A stretch of 64,000 nucleotides of DNA from Sphingomonas bacterium (GCF_028289855.1 NZ_JAQGKZ010000105.1:29499-93498), one strand, 5' to 3'. Numbered from the stretch's first letter, positions 37,693-46,789 are shown. A program made the numbers and translations. The notes: generated by a model not told the origin, from the letters alone.

Positions 37693-40046
37693 TTGTTTTT
37701 CTCCACTTTCGGGGCGACGACTTGCGGGATCACCGCATCGAGCTTGGCGCGTTCCGTGGCGGCAACCGCGGCGGTCAGCGGCAGCCACTTTCCGTCGCGC
37801 TGGATGATATCCTGCCCCTCGCGGCTCAGCACGAAGCGCAGGAATTCCTTGAGCTTGGGATCCATCGGCTCGCCCGGCTGCTGGTCGGCATAGGCGAACA
37901 GTTCGAGGAACAGCGGATACGAGCGGTCGCGCACGGTCTCGAGCGTGGGCAGCACGTACGGCCCGCCAGCCTGCGCCGCGATCGGCACCAGCCGCGTCGC
38001 CGGCGTCGCGAAACCCGCCGATGCGAAGGTGATGCCGCAGCGATCGCGGCCGACCAACGCGGCGCGATCCGCGCTCGGCATGCTGCGGCTGCCGTCGGGC
38101 TTGAGCATCAGCGGCACTTCGCGCGCGCCGTCGTTCCACATGTTGCCGCCGACCAGCACCTTGCGCTCGAACACCGACATGACGTTATACTTGAGCGGCG
38201 GCACGAAGACGTCGATCGCGTTGCCGGGGCAGAGGCTGGCCAACCCCAATTGCTCCCAACGCCGGATGTTCTCGTCGGCTCCGCGCCCGGCCTGGCGCCG
38301 CCACGTCGTCGACACCCAGCCGCCGCGCCGCGGTCCGCCGAAAATGTCGTCGAGCTGGCGGATGGTCAGCCCCTTGATGGGATTCTCGCGGTTGACCAGG
38401 ATGCCGAACGCCGGGCTCCAGCCGGGCACGTCGAACGACCCCGTGGCAATCTGGATCTCGCGCGGGCTGCGATTGTGCTTGAGCTGGAAGTCGAGAAACT
38501 CGCCGGCGAAATAGCTACTCCAGCGGCGCCCCATCGACAGATCGACCTCCGCATTGTTGAGGTCGCCGTCCTTGAGCGCGAAGCCGATGCCCGGCTGGTA
38601 TTTCGCGAACGCGGCGATCAGCGCCTTGCCGATCGTGCTTTCCATTAGCTGACCGCTGGCTGGCATGCGGATCGTGCCGTCTAGTTGCGCGCCGGGCGTA
38701 TAAGCAGGGAGCGCCGACAGGTCGAAGCGCCTGGCATAATAGGGTCGCGTCGCGACGATCCTGCCCGTCTCGTCGGGCGACTCGCTTTCCCATTTCTTGG
38801 GCGCGAGCTGGCTCAACTGCAGCCCGAGTTCGCGCGGATCGACGCGCTCCCCGGCCTGGTCGAGCTTGGCGATCATCGCACGGGCGCGAGCGGCGGGGAT
38901 CGGGATCCACTTGCCGTCACGCTGGATCGCGTCCTGCCCCTCACGGCTGAGCATGAAGGTCAGAAATTCCTTGACCAGCGGCGCCAGCTTCTGCCCCGGC
39001 GCGAGCCGTGCTTCGGCCCATTCCTCGATGAACAGCGGGTAGGATCGATCGCGCAGCGATGTCAGCGAAATCGGCACGAACGGCCCTTTCGCGGTCGCGC
39101 CCAGCGGCACCGCTCGTACTGCCGGAATCGCCGACCCCATGTCCGAAAAGACGATGCCGTACGGATCGGCCGCCATGTCCTTCACCATCTCGACCGAGGA
39201 GGTGTAGCGAGTCCCGTCGGGGTTCATTTCGTGCGAATATTCGCGCGTATTCTCGTTCCAGACGTCGCCGCCGGCGAACACTTTTCGCTCGAAGCCGAGC
39301 TGGATGTTGTACTTCAGCGGCCGTCCATAAATGTGGATCGGCTTGTTCGCCCACGCGCCCTTCAGGCCCAGCTGGCCCCAGGTGCGGATGTTCTTTTCGG
39401 GCCCGCGCGCCGCCGCCGGATTCCACCGCGTCCCGTTCCACCCGCCGGTTCGCGCACCGGCGAAGATGCCGTCGAGCTGCGCCAGCGTCAGGTGCGCGAT
39501 CGGGTTGTCCTTGTTGACGAAGATGACGAAGCCCGGGCTCCAGCCCGGCACGTCGTACGACCCCGTCGCCCAGTCGATCTCGAACAGGCGCTCGCGTGTG
39601 GTCTGTTCATATTCCGACACGGAGCGGAGCCGGTCGGAGATGCGCGGGCCAGTCTCGATATCGACCGCGCTCGACGCGATCGTGCCATGTTGCGAGATGA
39701 CGACCTTGGCGCCGGGCTGGAAACGCTCGAAATCCTTGATCCATTGCGCGGCGATCAGCCCGTCATGGAGATACAGGCCCGATATCCGGATCGTCCCCGA
39801 CACTTGCACCTTCGGCTGGTAAGCTGGCAGATCGGCGAGCGGCGACAAATCGGTGTAAAAGCGTTTGTGCGCACGCGCATCGGTGCGCGCGGCATGCTCG
39901 CCGCGGATGACGATGTTTTCGAGCATCCCGTCGCCCAGCCGCGCCAGGATCTGGTCGTAGGTTTCCTTGGTCGGCTGCTTGTCGTCCTGCGCGACGGCGG
40001 CGCCGGCGCACAGGACGAGAAGGGCAGTCAGGATCACTCGCTTCAT
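37689..40046 (-). CDS. Tandem-fused double PstS-like binding protein (array member 8)
   Basis: A 785-residue protein with one signal peptide (MKRVILTALLVLCAGAAVAQ) and two complete binding domains: about 60-405 (VSGTIRISGLYL, NIRTWGQLGLKGAWANKPIH, RDRSYPLFI, FLTFMLSREGQ) and about 440-775 (LDGTIRMPASGQL, NIRRWEQLGLASL, RDRSYPLFLELFAY, FLRFVLSREGQ). The second domain lacks the TGEW half of the signature and has a Cys pair (SLCPGN, RDRCG). An intragenic duplication or fusion of two array genes is the simplest explanation. The ligand loops (GRPLKYNIQLGF; VPPLKYNVMSVF) are alike, so both domains may bind the same ligand. Confidence 0.88.
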   Translation of the reverse strand: MKRVILTALLVLCAGAAVAQDDKQPTKETYDQILARLGDGMLENIVIRGEHAARTDARAHKRFYTDLSPLADLPAYQPKVQVSGTIRISGLYLHDGLIAAQWIKDFERFQPGAKVVISQHGTIASSAVDIETGPRISDRLRSVSEYEQTTRERLFEIDWATGSYDVPGWSPGFVIFVNKDNPIAHLTLAQLDGIFAGARTGGWNGTRWNPAAARGPEKNIRTWGQLGLKGAWANKPIHIYGRPLKYNIQLGFERKVFAGGDVWNENTREYSHEMNPDGTRYTSSVEMVKDMAADPYGIVFSDMGSAIPAVRAVPLGATAKGPFVPISLTSLRDRSYPLFIEEWAEARLAPGQKLAPLVKEFLTFMLSREGQDAIQRDGKWIPIPAARARAMIAKLDQAGERVDPRELGLQLSQLAPKKWESESPDETGRIVATRPYYARRFDLSALPAYTPGAQLDGTIRMPASGQLMESTIGKALIAAFAKYQPGIGFALKDGDLNNAEVDLSMGRRWSSYFAGEFLDFQLKHNRSPREIQIATGSFDVPGWSPAFGILVNRENPIKGLTIRQLDDIFGGPRRGGWVSTTWRRQAGRGADENIRRWEQLGLASLCPGNAIDVFVPPLKYNVMSVFERKVLVGGNMWNDGAREVPLMLKPDGSRSMPSADRAALVGRDRCGITFASAGFATPATRLVPIAAQAGGPYVLPTLETVRDRSYPLFLELFAYADQQPGEPMDPKLKEFLRFVLSREGQDIIQRDGKWLPLTAAVAATERAKLDAVIPQVVAPKVEKNK

Positions 40047-40057
40047 CGTCCGACCGA

Positions 40058-41719
40058 TCAGTTGTCGAGCTTCTTGCGCTGGTCAGCCAGCATCTTCGCA
40101 TCGAGCGGATAGTAATAACCGACCTTGGCAATGATCTGCTGCCCCTCGCGGCTCAATACGAAGCGCATGAACTCGCGGACCTTGGGGTCGAGCGGCTGGC
40201 CCGGCGCCTTGTTGATGTAGAAATAGCCGTCGCGGATCATCGGATAGGTGCGGTTGGCGACGTTCTCCGGCGTGAAGGCGATCGGCGGCCCGCCCTTCTT
40301 CCACGACAGCGGCAGCACCTTGAGGTTGGGATAATCCTTGACGTGCAGCAGCGCGGCGATGCCGATCCCGTATTTGTCCTTCGACAGGATTTCGAGCGGG
40401 CGCTCGCTCTTCACCGCATCGCCGTCAGGACCGGCGACCGCCATTTTGGCCTCGACATATTCCATGAAATTGGGGTTCCACTTGTGCGACCAGTGGAACC
40501 AGTGCCGCTCGATCGCCTGCTGGAAGCCGGGCGCCGAATAGCCGTAGGTCATGATCTCCTTGCCGCGATATTCGCTGCCGAGGCCGAGCTGGTCCCAAGT
40601 GCGGATATTGCTCGCCTTCGTCTTGGCATAGGCGGCAGTGTAGAGGATATTGTTGTGATCGATGTCCCAGCCGCCCGAGCGCTCGGCGCCGAACACGTTC
40701 TGCAGTTCGTCGATCGAGATGCTCTTGAGTGGATTGTCCTTGTTGACGACGATCGCCCAGGCGAACAGCGATCCACGACGCTCATAGCCGCCGGTCGAGA
40801 CCGAGATTTCGGTCGGCATATAACCCATCGCGTTGAAGAACGGCATCTGATCGGTCAGCTTGCCGTCGTCGCCCGACGGCGCGACGTCGGAGATACCGGT
40901 ATAGAGGCCCGCGATCGCACCCTCGGACGAGGTCGCGTTGCTCCAGGTGATGCGGAGGTCCGGGTGGTAGCGCTGGAATCCGCGCGCGAGATACTCGACC
41001 GAATTCTTGAGCTCGCTGCCATAGATGCGCAGCGTGCCGGTCAGCTTGGTCTCGGCCTTGTACGTCGGCAGGTTGGCGAGCAGCGGTGCGGGCAATTCCA
41101 GGTAGTTCGCCTTGGTCACTACGCCCGACAGCTTCGCCGACACGTCGGCACCCACACCCGATCCGCGGTCGAAGGCGGTCGGGTCGCGATATTCGGTGAG
41201 CAGCCACTGGCGGCCCGCGGCGTCCTTGTCGCGGTAGAGCGTGTAGCGCATCACCGTCTTGTCGCTGCGTTGCTTGTCGAGCAGCGGCTTTATCGTCCCG
41301 GCCGCGTTGGCGCCCGCCGGCAGCGTGGTGACGGTGAACACCGAATAATTGCTGTCGCGCGGATAGGTTTCGGCGTGGAGTACCGTCGCGACCGGATGCA
41401 CTTCGACGCCGCCGGGCAGCTTCGACCGCTGGGTCTGCGCCCAGCGCTGATAATCGGCATCGCTCGGGAAATCGAGTTCGACGAACGTGTCAAAGGCGGC
41501 GCCGTTGCGTTGATTCTGCTCGAGCCAGATCGCATCGGCAATCGCGCCCGACTGACGCCAGTCGGCGACCGTCGTGGCGAGATCGGTGGGCAATGTGCCG
41601 CCCGCCGGCACCGTGAGGATGACGTGCGCGGGATCGGCAACAGCGGGCGTCGCGAAGGCGGTCGCCGCGCCCACCAGCAAGGTTGCGCATAGGCCATTCG
41701 GCAGGAAGTTACGAAACAT
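40058..41719 (-). CDS. PstS-like binding protein with extra N-terminal domain (array member 9)
   Basis: A 553-residue protein. After the signal peptide (about 1-28) comes a domain of about 180 residues (30-208) absent from the other members. It has two repeats of a beta-alpha-beta pattern (AIWLEQNQRNGAAFDTFVEL ... VEVHPVATVLHAE) that resembles a ferredoxin-like, NIPSNAP/ABM-type fold. The binding domain follows: LTGTLRIYGSELKNS, VVNKDNPLKSISIDELQNVFG, SNIRTWDQLGLGSEYRGKEI, NRTYPMIRDGYFYINKAPGQ and VREFMRFVLSREGQQ. The loop is GYSAPGFQQAIERHW. ATG at 41719 with AAAAGGA ten bases upstream. Confidence 0.82.
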   Translation of the reverse strand: MFRNFLPNGLCATLLVGAATAFATPAVADPAHVILTVPAGGTLPTDLATTVADWRQSGAIADAIWLEQNQRNGAAFDTFVELDFPSDADYQRWAQTQRSKLPGGVEVHPVATVLHAETYPRDSNYSVFTVTTLPAGANAAGTIKPLLDKQRSDKTVMRYTLYRDKDAAGRQWLLTEYRDPTAFDRGSGVGADVSAKLSGVVTKANYLELPAPLLANLPTYKAETKLTGTLRIYGSELKNSVEYLARGFQRYHPDLRITWSNATSSEGAIAGLYTGISDVAPSGDDGKLTDQMPFFNAMGYMPTEISVSTGGYERRGSLFAWAIVVNKDNPLKSISIDELQNVFGAERSGGWDIDHNNILYTAAYAKTKASNIRTWDQLGLGSEYRGKEIMTYGYSAPGFQQAIERHWFHWSHKWNPNFMEYVEAKMAVAGPDGDAVKSERPLEILSKDKYGIGIAALLHVKDYPNLKVLPLSWKKGGPPIAFTPENVANRTYPMIRDGYFYINKAPGQPLDPKVREFMRFVLSREGQQIIAKVGYYYPLDAKMLADQRKKLDN

Positions 41720-41746
41720 GGGAGGACGTCCTTTTCTGAAAAATGT

Positions 41747-42841
41747 TCAATCGAGCTTGGCGCGTTCGGCGCGGATGGTGGCGGCGGGGAGAGGCAAATA
41801 TCCCGAAGCGGCGACCAGGCTCTGGCCCTCCGCACTCAGGATGAAGCGAATGAATTCCTTGAGCTTCGGCGTGACCGGGTTGCCGGGCTTGCGGTCGAAA
41901 TAGACGTAGATGTTGCGCACCAGCGGATAGCTGCGGTCCTGGAACGATTGCCGGCTCGGCATCACCGCCGCGCCGCCGCCGCGCGGCGCGATCGCCAGCA
42001 TCTTGAGGCCCGGAATGTTCTTCGCCTGGCTCATCGTCGACCAGGCAATCCCGTATTTGTTATGGGCCAGTTCGTCGCCGAGCATGTGGCGCGCGCCCAT
42101 AGTCTGCTTGGCCTTGTCGATCGCGGCGATCTGCTTGCTGCCGGTCTCCACATAGGCTCGATAATTGGGGTTCCACTTGTCAGTGTTGCCGAGCACGCGA
42201 AGCTGGAAGAAGCGCGTCGTACCGCCGGGCCCGTGGCCATAGGTCTGGATCGGCTTTTTCGCCCATTCGCCCTTCAGCCCGAGCTGACCCCAGGTGCGGA
42301 TGTTCTTGTCTGCCCCGCGTGCACCGACCGGCGTCCAGACGAAACCGTCGAGCGAACCGTTGCGCTCCGACCCGAAAATGCCGTCAAGCTGATCCATCGA
42401 CAGCCTGGTGAGCGGATTATCCTTGCTGACGAAGATGACCGGGCCGTTCGATTTGCCTTCGACATCGTACGCGCCCGAAGCGATGACGATCGACGTCGCA
42501 GGATAGCCGCGCGTCTCGTAAAAGCTGAGCGCCTCGGTGATCGCCGGCTCGCCGCCATCGAAACCGAGATCGGCCTGGTAGGTCACCAGCCCCGGAAACG
42601 CCGCATCGCTGGTCGGCAACGTGTCCTTAAACGTCACGCCGGGCTGCAGTTTTTCGAACGCGTCTTCCCACTGACCGAGCAGCGAGCCGAGATGCGAGCC
42701 GCCCATTCCGAACCCATAGTTGCGAATCTCGCCCGAGACCTGGGTCTCGGGCGAGTAGGCGGGAGTATCGTCGGCTCGCATTGCCGCTGCCGGCACGGCG
42801 AATGCCGCGAATAATGCCAGCGACTGTGCGAACCTAATCAT
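41747..42841 (-). CDS. PstS-like periplasmic binding protein (array member 10)
   Basis: A 364-residue protein with Sec signal MIRFAQSLALFAAFAVPAAA, first gene of the array after the TonB receptor. Motifs are VSGEIRNYGFGMGGSHLGS, FVSKDNPLTRLSMDQLDGIFG, KNIRTWGQLGLKGEWAKKPI, QDRSYPLVRNIYVYFDRKPG and LKEFIRFILSAEGQ. The ligand loop reads GHGPGGTTRFFQLR, Gly/Thr-rich and, with member 1, the nearest to a PstS oxyanion loop. The start overlaps the TonB-receptor stop (TGATG). Confidence 0.85.
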   Translation of the reverse strand: MIRFAQSLALFAAFAVPAAAMRADDTPAYSPETQVSGEIRNYGFGMGGSHLGSLLGQWEDAFEKLQPGVTFKDTLPTSDAAFPGLVTYQADLGFDGGEPAITEALSFYETRGYPATSIVIASGAYDVEGKSNGPVIFVSKDNPLTRLSMDQLDGIFGSERNGSLDGFVWTPVGARGADKNIRTWGQLGLKGEWAKKPIQTYGHGPGGTTRFFQLRVLGNTDKWNPNYRAYVETGSKQIAAIDKAKQTMGARHMLGDELAHNKYGIAWSTMSQAKNIPGLKMLAIAPRGGGAAVMPSRQSFQDRSYPLVRNIYVYFDRKPGNPVTPKLKEFIRFILSAEGQSLVAASGYLPLPAATIRAERAKLD

Positions 42842-45201
42842 CAGAACTTCACTCGACCCGTGAGCGTCATGTAGCGTGGCTGCCCCGGCGCGATCTGAAT
42901 GCGGCCCGTCGCGCCCGCGCTCTCGTAATACTTCTTGTCGAGCAAATTGCCGACCTTGAGCGTGAGCGAATAATGCGGCTTGTTGAAGTAGAACCCCGCA
43001 TCGACGATCGCATAGGCCGGCAGGTCGAGCGTCTTCAGGTCGGTCGCGCTCGTCGGCAGCAAGCCCTCTCGATCGCCGGTATAGGTCACGCCCAATCCGA
43101 CGCCGAGTCCGTTCGACCAGTCGTAGCGAGTCCACAAATTGGCCGCGTTGCTCGCCACGTTGGGCAAGCGCCGCCCGATCTGGAACGACGATGCAGCAGT
43201 CGCCGCGGTCAGAACCTTCGCGGTGATATGAGCATAGCCGGCGATGATCTGCCAGTTCTTGACCGGGCGGAGATTGCCTTCGATCTCGAACCCGTCCGAG
43301 CGGCCCTTGCCGAGTTGATACGAACAGGTGCCTTGCGCAATCACGCCGGCCGGACAGGGATTCTGCGTGATCTGACCGATCTGGTCGATGCGGTAGATCG
43401 CCGCAGTGCCCGACAGGATACCGCCGAACAGATCCTCGACCTTGACCCCGGCCTCGTACTGCTTGCCGGTGATCGGAGTGAAGTTGTTCTGTCCGTCCTC
43501 GCCGAATGCCGCCGGGTCGACCGGGACGTACGACTGAGCGTAGCTGCCATAGATGGTAATCTTACGCGTCGGTTCGATCAGCAGGCCGGCGCTGGGCAGA
43601 AAATTGCGCTTGTCGGTCTTGCGCTTGATCACGCCCGGCGCGTTGCGATTGTCGGCTTCGACCGCCGAGGTTTCGCTGAACTTGCGGCCGCCGATGCTCA
43701 CCTTCAACCACGGCGCGAAGGTGATCAGGTCGGAGACGTAGATGCCGTAATTGTGCGAGCGCACGAACCGGTTGGTCAGCAACACTTGCTGGTTGGCGAG
43801 GGTCGAATTGACCGCGGGCGTGCTGTTGAACGCCGGGAAGCCGGTGTAGTCGGGATTGTACAGCCCGATGTCGAGACACGTGCCACCGACCGGGCATGCG
43901 CCGGTCGTCGCGTTGCGGACGCTGGAGTTGAAGAACTTGTGCCGGTTCTCGTTCACCAGGTCTGCGCCGACATTGTAGCCGAGCAGGACGTTGTTCTCGA
44001 TCCCGCCGATCGAGAATTTGCCGGTGACGTTGGTGTCGAGATAGTCGTACTGCCGATTGGTTTCGAGATCGCGAAACCGGCGCTGCACGCGGAATTGGCC
44101 GAAGCTCGCAATCGCCGCGGCGCCCGTTAGCACCTGAATGCCGGTGTTGCTCGTCTCCTGTTGGTCACTGTTATACGACACGTGGCGATACGAAGCGTTG
44201 AACTTCCAGCCACCGCCCAGATCCTGAACCAGGAATACGTTGACCGCCTTACCGGTTTCGAAGCGGAAATCGGTCGGTTGCTGATAGGTCGTCGTGATCG
44301 GCGCGACGGCGTTGATGTCGTACACCGTGTTGGCGGCATTCGGCGGCGCGACGAGTCCGACGTCGAAATGCTCGCGGACGTGGCGATATTCGAACTGCGC
44401 GGTGAGCTTGGTCGCGCCGAGGTCGAGCATCAGGCTGGGCGACAGCAATTGCTGTTGGTTGCTCGCGTAATCGCGGAAGCCCTTGTTATTGGCGACCTCG
44501 CCAACAAGGCGGAACGACAGGATGCCGTCCGAATCGATCGGGCCGGTAATGTCGATGTCGCCGGTTACGCCATTACGGTCGAACGTACTGCGATATTTGC
44601 TGGCAAAGGTATTGAGACGCAGGTCGGCTTCGAACGCGAACGTCTTTTGCGGCTTCTTGGTGATGATGTTGATGAAACCGCCCGGCTGGATCTGGCCATA
44701 CAGCACCGACATTGGCCCCTTCACCAGATCGATATGATCCACATTGACCGTCGGCGGCGAGCCGTAGCGGCCGGTGAGGCCGGGGAGGCCATCGACCATG
44801 ATCGCGTTGCGATCGTCACCGCTCGACTTGAAGCCGCGCAACGTCACGTCATAGCCGGTGTTGCCCGATTTCTTGACGCCGGTCATGTAGTTGTAGAGGT
44901 CCGAAACGCTGGCCGTTTCGAGCGACTTCACGAACGCCCCCGAATAGCTCGAAGTCGTGAACGGCGTGTCGAGCGCGCGGATGTCCTGCTTCATCGCGCT
45001 CTTTGCGCCAGTCTGGACGAAACGCCCGGTGATGACGATGTCGCCCGCCTGGTCCTGGTTGTCGGCTGGCGCAGCCGTGGGCGTGTCAGTTTGCTGGTCG
45101 CTGGGGGCCGCGGGCGGCGGCACGGTCGGCGCGGTTTGCGCCGATGCGATCCCCGGTATCGATATCGCCAATGCGGTGGCAAGTGCCATTCTGCTGATCA
45201 T
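42841..45201 (-). CDS. TonB-dependent siderophore-type receptor
   Basis: A 786-residue outer-membrane receptor. It has a signal peptide (1-21), a Pro/Ala/Gln-rich stretch, a TonB-box-like DIVITGR (about 54-60), and a plug domain with VDGLPGL, DHIDLVKGPMSVLYGQIQPGGFINIITKKP. A roughly 22-strand barrel ends in ...YMTLTGRVKF with a terminal Phe. The plug pattern is that of siderophore/ferric-chelate receptors. There is no N-terminal signalling extension and no FecI/FecR pair nearby. ATG at 45201 follows GGGGAGAG. It is followed directly by the binding-protein array, with which it shares a transcript. Confidence 0.9.
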   Translation of the reverse strand: MISRMALATALAISIPGIASAQTAPTVPPPAAPSDQQTDTPTAAPADNQDQAGDIVITGRFVQTGAKSAMKQDIRALDTPFTTSSYSGAFVKSLETASVSDLYNYMTGVKKSGNTGYDVTLRGFKSSGDDRNAIMVDGLPGLTGRYGSPPTVNVDHIDLVKGPMSVLYGQIQPGGFINIITKKPQKTFAFEADLRLNTFASKYRSTFDRNGVTGDIDITGPIDSDGILSFRLVGEVANNKGFRDYASNQQQLLSPSLMLDLGATKLTAQFEYRHVREHFDVGLVAPPNAANTVYDINAVAPITTTYQQPTDFRFETGKAVNVFLVQDLGGGWKFNASYRHVSYNSDQQETSNTGIQVLTGAAAIASFGQFRVQRRFRDLETNRQYDYLDTNVTGKFSIGGIENNVLLGYNVGADLVNENRHKFFNSSVRNATTGACPVGGTCLDIGLYNPDYTGFPAFNSTPAVNSTLANQQVLLTNRFVRSHNYGIYVSDLITFAPWLKVSIGGRKFSETSAVEADNRNAPGVIKRKTDKRNFLPSAGLLIEPTRKITIYGSYAQSYVPVDPAAFGEDGQNNFTPITGKQYEAGVKVEDLFGGILSGTAAIYRIDQIGQITQNPCPAGVIAQGTCSYQLGKGRSDGFEIEGNLRPVKNWQIIAGYAHITAKVLTAATAASSFQIGRRLPNVASNAANLWTRYDWSNGLGVGLGVTYTGDREGLLPTSATDLKTLDLPAYAIVDAGFYFNKPHYSLTLKVGNLLDKKYYESAGATGRIQIAPGQPRYMTLTGRVKF

Positions 45202-45241
45202 TTCTCTCTCCCCAAAATTTCGTTATACTGTTGATATCGTG

Positions 45242-46567
45242 TCATTCGGCCGCGACGGATTGTGCGCCGTGCGGCAATTCGATTTCGGTTTCCCCGGCGG
45301 CCAGCGCATGCGCCAGCCTGGTCGTGTCCAGCGCACCGTCCCATCGGGCGACGACGATCGTCGCGACGGCATTTCCGATGAAGTTGGTGAGGCTGCGGCA
45401 TTCGCGCATGAAGCGGTCGATCCCGAGGATCAGAGCGAGCCCCGCGACCGGTACGGTGGGGACGATTGCCAGCGTCGCGGCGAGCGCGATGAAGCCTGCG
45501 CCGGTCACCCCGGCTGCACCCTTCGAGCTGAGCATCGACACCCCGAGGAGCAGCGCTATCTGCCCTGCCCCGAGGTGGATGTTGCATGCCTGCGCGATGA
45601 ACAGCGCGGCGAGGGTCATATAGATGTTGGTGCCGTCGAGGTTGAACGAATAGCCGGTCGGGACGACCAGCCCGACGACACCCTTGTCGCATCCGGCGGC
45701 TTCCATCTTCACCATCAGGCTGGGCAGCGCTGCTTCAGACGACGATGTGCCGAATACGAGAAGCAGCTCGGCCTTGAGATACCGCAGCAGCCGCCACAGC
45801 GAAAAGCCATTGAGCCGGGCGATCGTGCCCAGCACGATCGCGATGAACAGCGCCGATGTCAGATAGAAGGACGCCACAAGCGCGGCGAGGTTGATCAGCG
45901 CGCCGACGCCGAATTTGCCCACGGTGAACGCCATCGCGCCGAATGCGCCTATCGGCGCCGCGCGCATGACGATTGCAACGATCTTGAACACCACCGTGGC
46001 GAGCCGTTCGAACAGCTCGCGGACCGGTTTGGCGGGTGCCCCGATGGTCGCCAGCGCAACGCCGAACAGGACGGCGACGAACAGCACCTGGAGCACGTTG
46101 CCATCGACTAGTGCCGAACTGAGCGTGGCGGGAATGATATCGGTGAGGAAGCCCGTGACCGTCTCGCTGTGCGCCTTGATAACATAATCGGCGATGGCAT
46201 GCGTATCGAGCTTGGCGGGATCGACGTTCATTCCGGTCCCGGGATGGACGATCAGCGCAACCGCCAGACCGATGATCAGCGCGAGCGTGGAGACGGCGAT
46301 GAAATAACTCAAAGCCTTGATCGCGACTCGCGACAGGCTGGACAGGTCGCGCATCCCAGCGATGCCGGTGACGACACTGAGGAAGATGACCGGCGAGATG
46401 ATCATCTTGACGACCTTGACGAACGCGTCGCCGAGCGGCTTGAGCTGCGCCCCGACGTCAGGGAACGCCACACCGACCAGGATGCCGGCGATGATCGCAA
46501 CCATCACCTGTAGGTACAGCGACTGCACGAGCGGGACGCGACGAACGTCGGTCGGCAGGTCTTGCAT
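45242..46567 (-). CDS. dctA: C4-dicarboxylate:cation symporter DctA
   Basis: An inner-membrane DAACS symporter of 441 residues. It has the family signatures [10 protein letters not shown] (Ser-rich hairpin HP1), [14 protein letters not shown] (TM7), [21 protein letters not shown] (HP2) and [19 protein letters not shown] (TM8), which match DctA (succinate/fumarate/malate uptake) more than glutamate carriers. ATG at 46567 lies one base after the stop of the small upstream ORF. In-frame ATGs at 46585 and 46579 are alternatives. It heads the long operon with the TonB receptor 40 bases downstream. Confidence 0.9.
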   Translation of the reverse strand: MQDLPTDVRRVPLVQSLYLQVMVAIIAGILVGVAFPDVGAQLKPLGDAFVKVVKMIISPVIFLSVVTGIAGMRDLSSLSRVAIKALSYFIAVSTLALIIGLAVALIVHPGTGMNVDPAKLDTHAIADYVIKAHSETVTGFLTDIIPATLSSALVDGNVLQVLFVAVLFGVALATIGAPAKPVRELFERLATVVFKIVAIVMRAAPIGAFGAMAFTVGKFGVGALINLAALVASFYLTSALFIAIVLGTIARLNGFSLWRLLRYLKAELLLVFGTSSSEAALPSLMVKMEAAGCDKGVVGLVVPTGYSFNLDGTNIYMTLAALFIAQACNIHLGAGQIALLLGVSMLSSKGAAGVTGAGFIALAATLAIVPTVPVAGLALILGIDRFMRECRSLTNFIGNAVATIVVARWDGALDTTRLAHALAAGETEIELPHGAQSVAAE

Positions 46568-46568
46568 G

Positions 46569-46664
46569 TTAATCGCCATCGCCATCCACCGTCGGCGCCA
46601 CGCAAGGCGCCATAAGTGTTTTCAGGCGGTACCAAATGGTATCGGCGATGCGGATGTCGCGCAC
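46569..46664 (-). CDS. 31-residue leader ORF related to the N-terminus of the LuxR-type regulator
   Basis: GTG at 46662-46664, preceded by AAGGAG at nine bases, opens a 31-codon frame ([21 protein letters not shown], then an Asp/Gly-rich end). Its first 21 residues match the LuxR-type protein at 28826 (VRDHRIAGIVRYHLKNLLACC) at more than half the positions, and the leaders and promoters align as well. It stops one base before the dctA ATG. It could be a leader peptide coupling dctA translation, or the remnant of a duplicated regulator. Confidence 0.6.
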   Translation of the reverse strand: MRDIRIADTIWYRLKTLMAPCVAPTVDGDGD

Positions 46665-46718
46665 CTTGATCAGCTCCTTCTCCCCGGCGTGGGCTCTTGT
46701 GGCCACTAACCTAGGTCG

Positions 46719-46752
46719 GAAATACGCGAGGTAGCTGTCATGGACCTGTCGC
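46719..46752 (-). promoter_or_regulatory. GACAG-box promoter of the dctA/TonB/binding-protein operon
   Basis: On the minus strand GCGACAG-GTCC-ATGACAG (46752-46735) is a near-perfect 11-bp direct repeat. Ten bases downstream is a -10-like TATTTC (46724-46719). The small leader ORF starts 71 bases from the box. No -35 element is evident, as expected for an activator site that replaces it. This is the only promoter I see for the 18-kb operon. Confidence 0.75.
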
Positions 46753-46789
46753 ATCCTCGACCCGACGAAATCGCGGGTCGTTGCCGGCA

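Noticed and set aside
42842..43135. Longer N-terminus of array member 10
   Set aside because: The extra residues are an out-of-frame reading of the TonB-receptor gene. A clear signal peptide begins at the ATG at 42841.
28941..45201. Calling the array a phosphate ABC transporter (pst) operon
   Set aside because: No pstC, pstA, pstB or phoU genes occur and most members lack the phosphate-binding loop.
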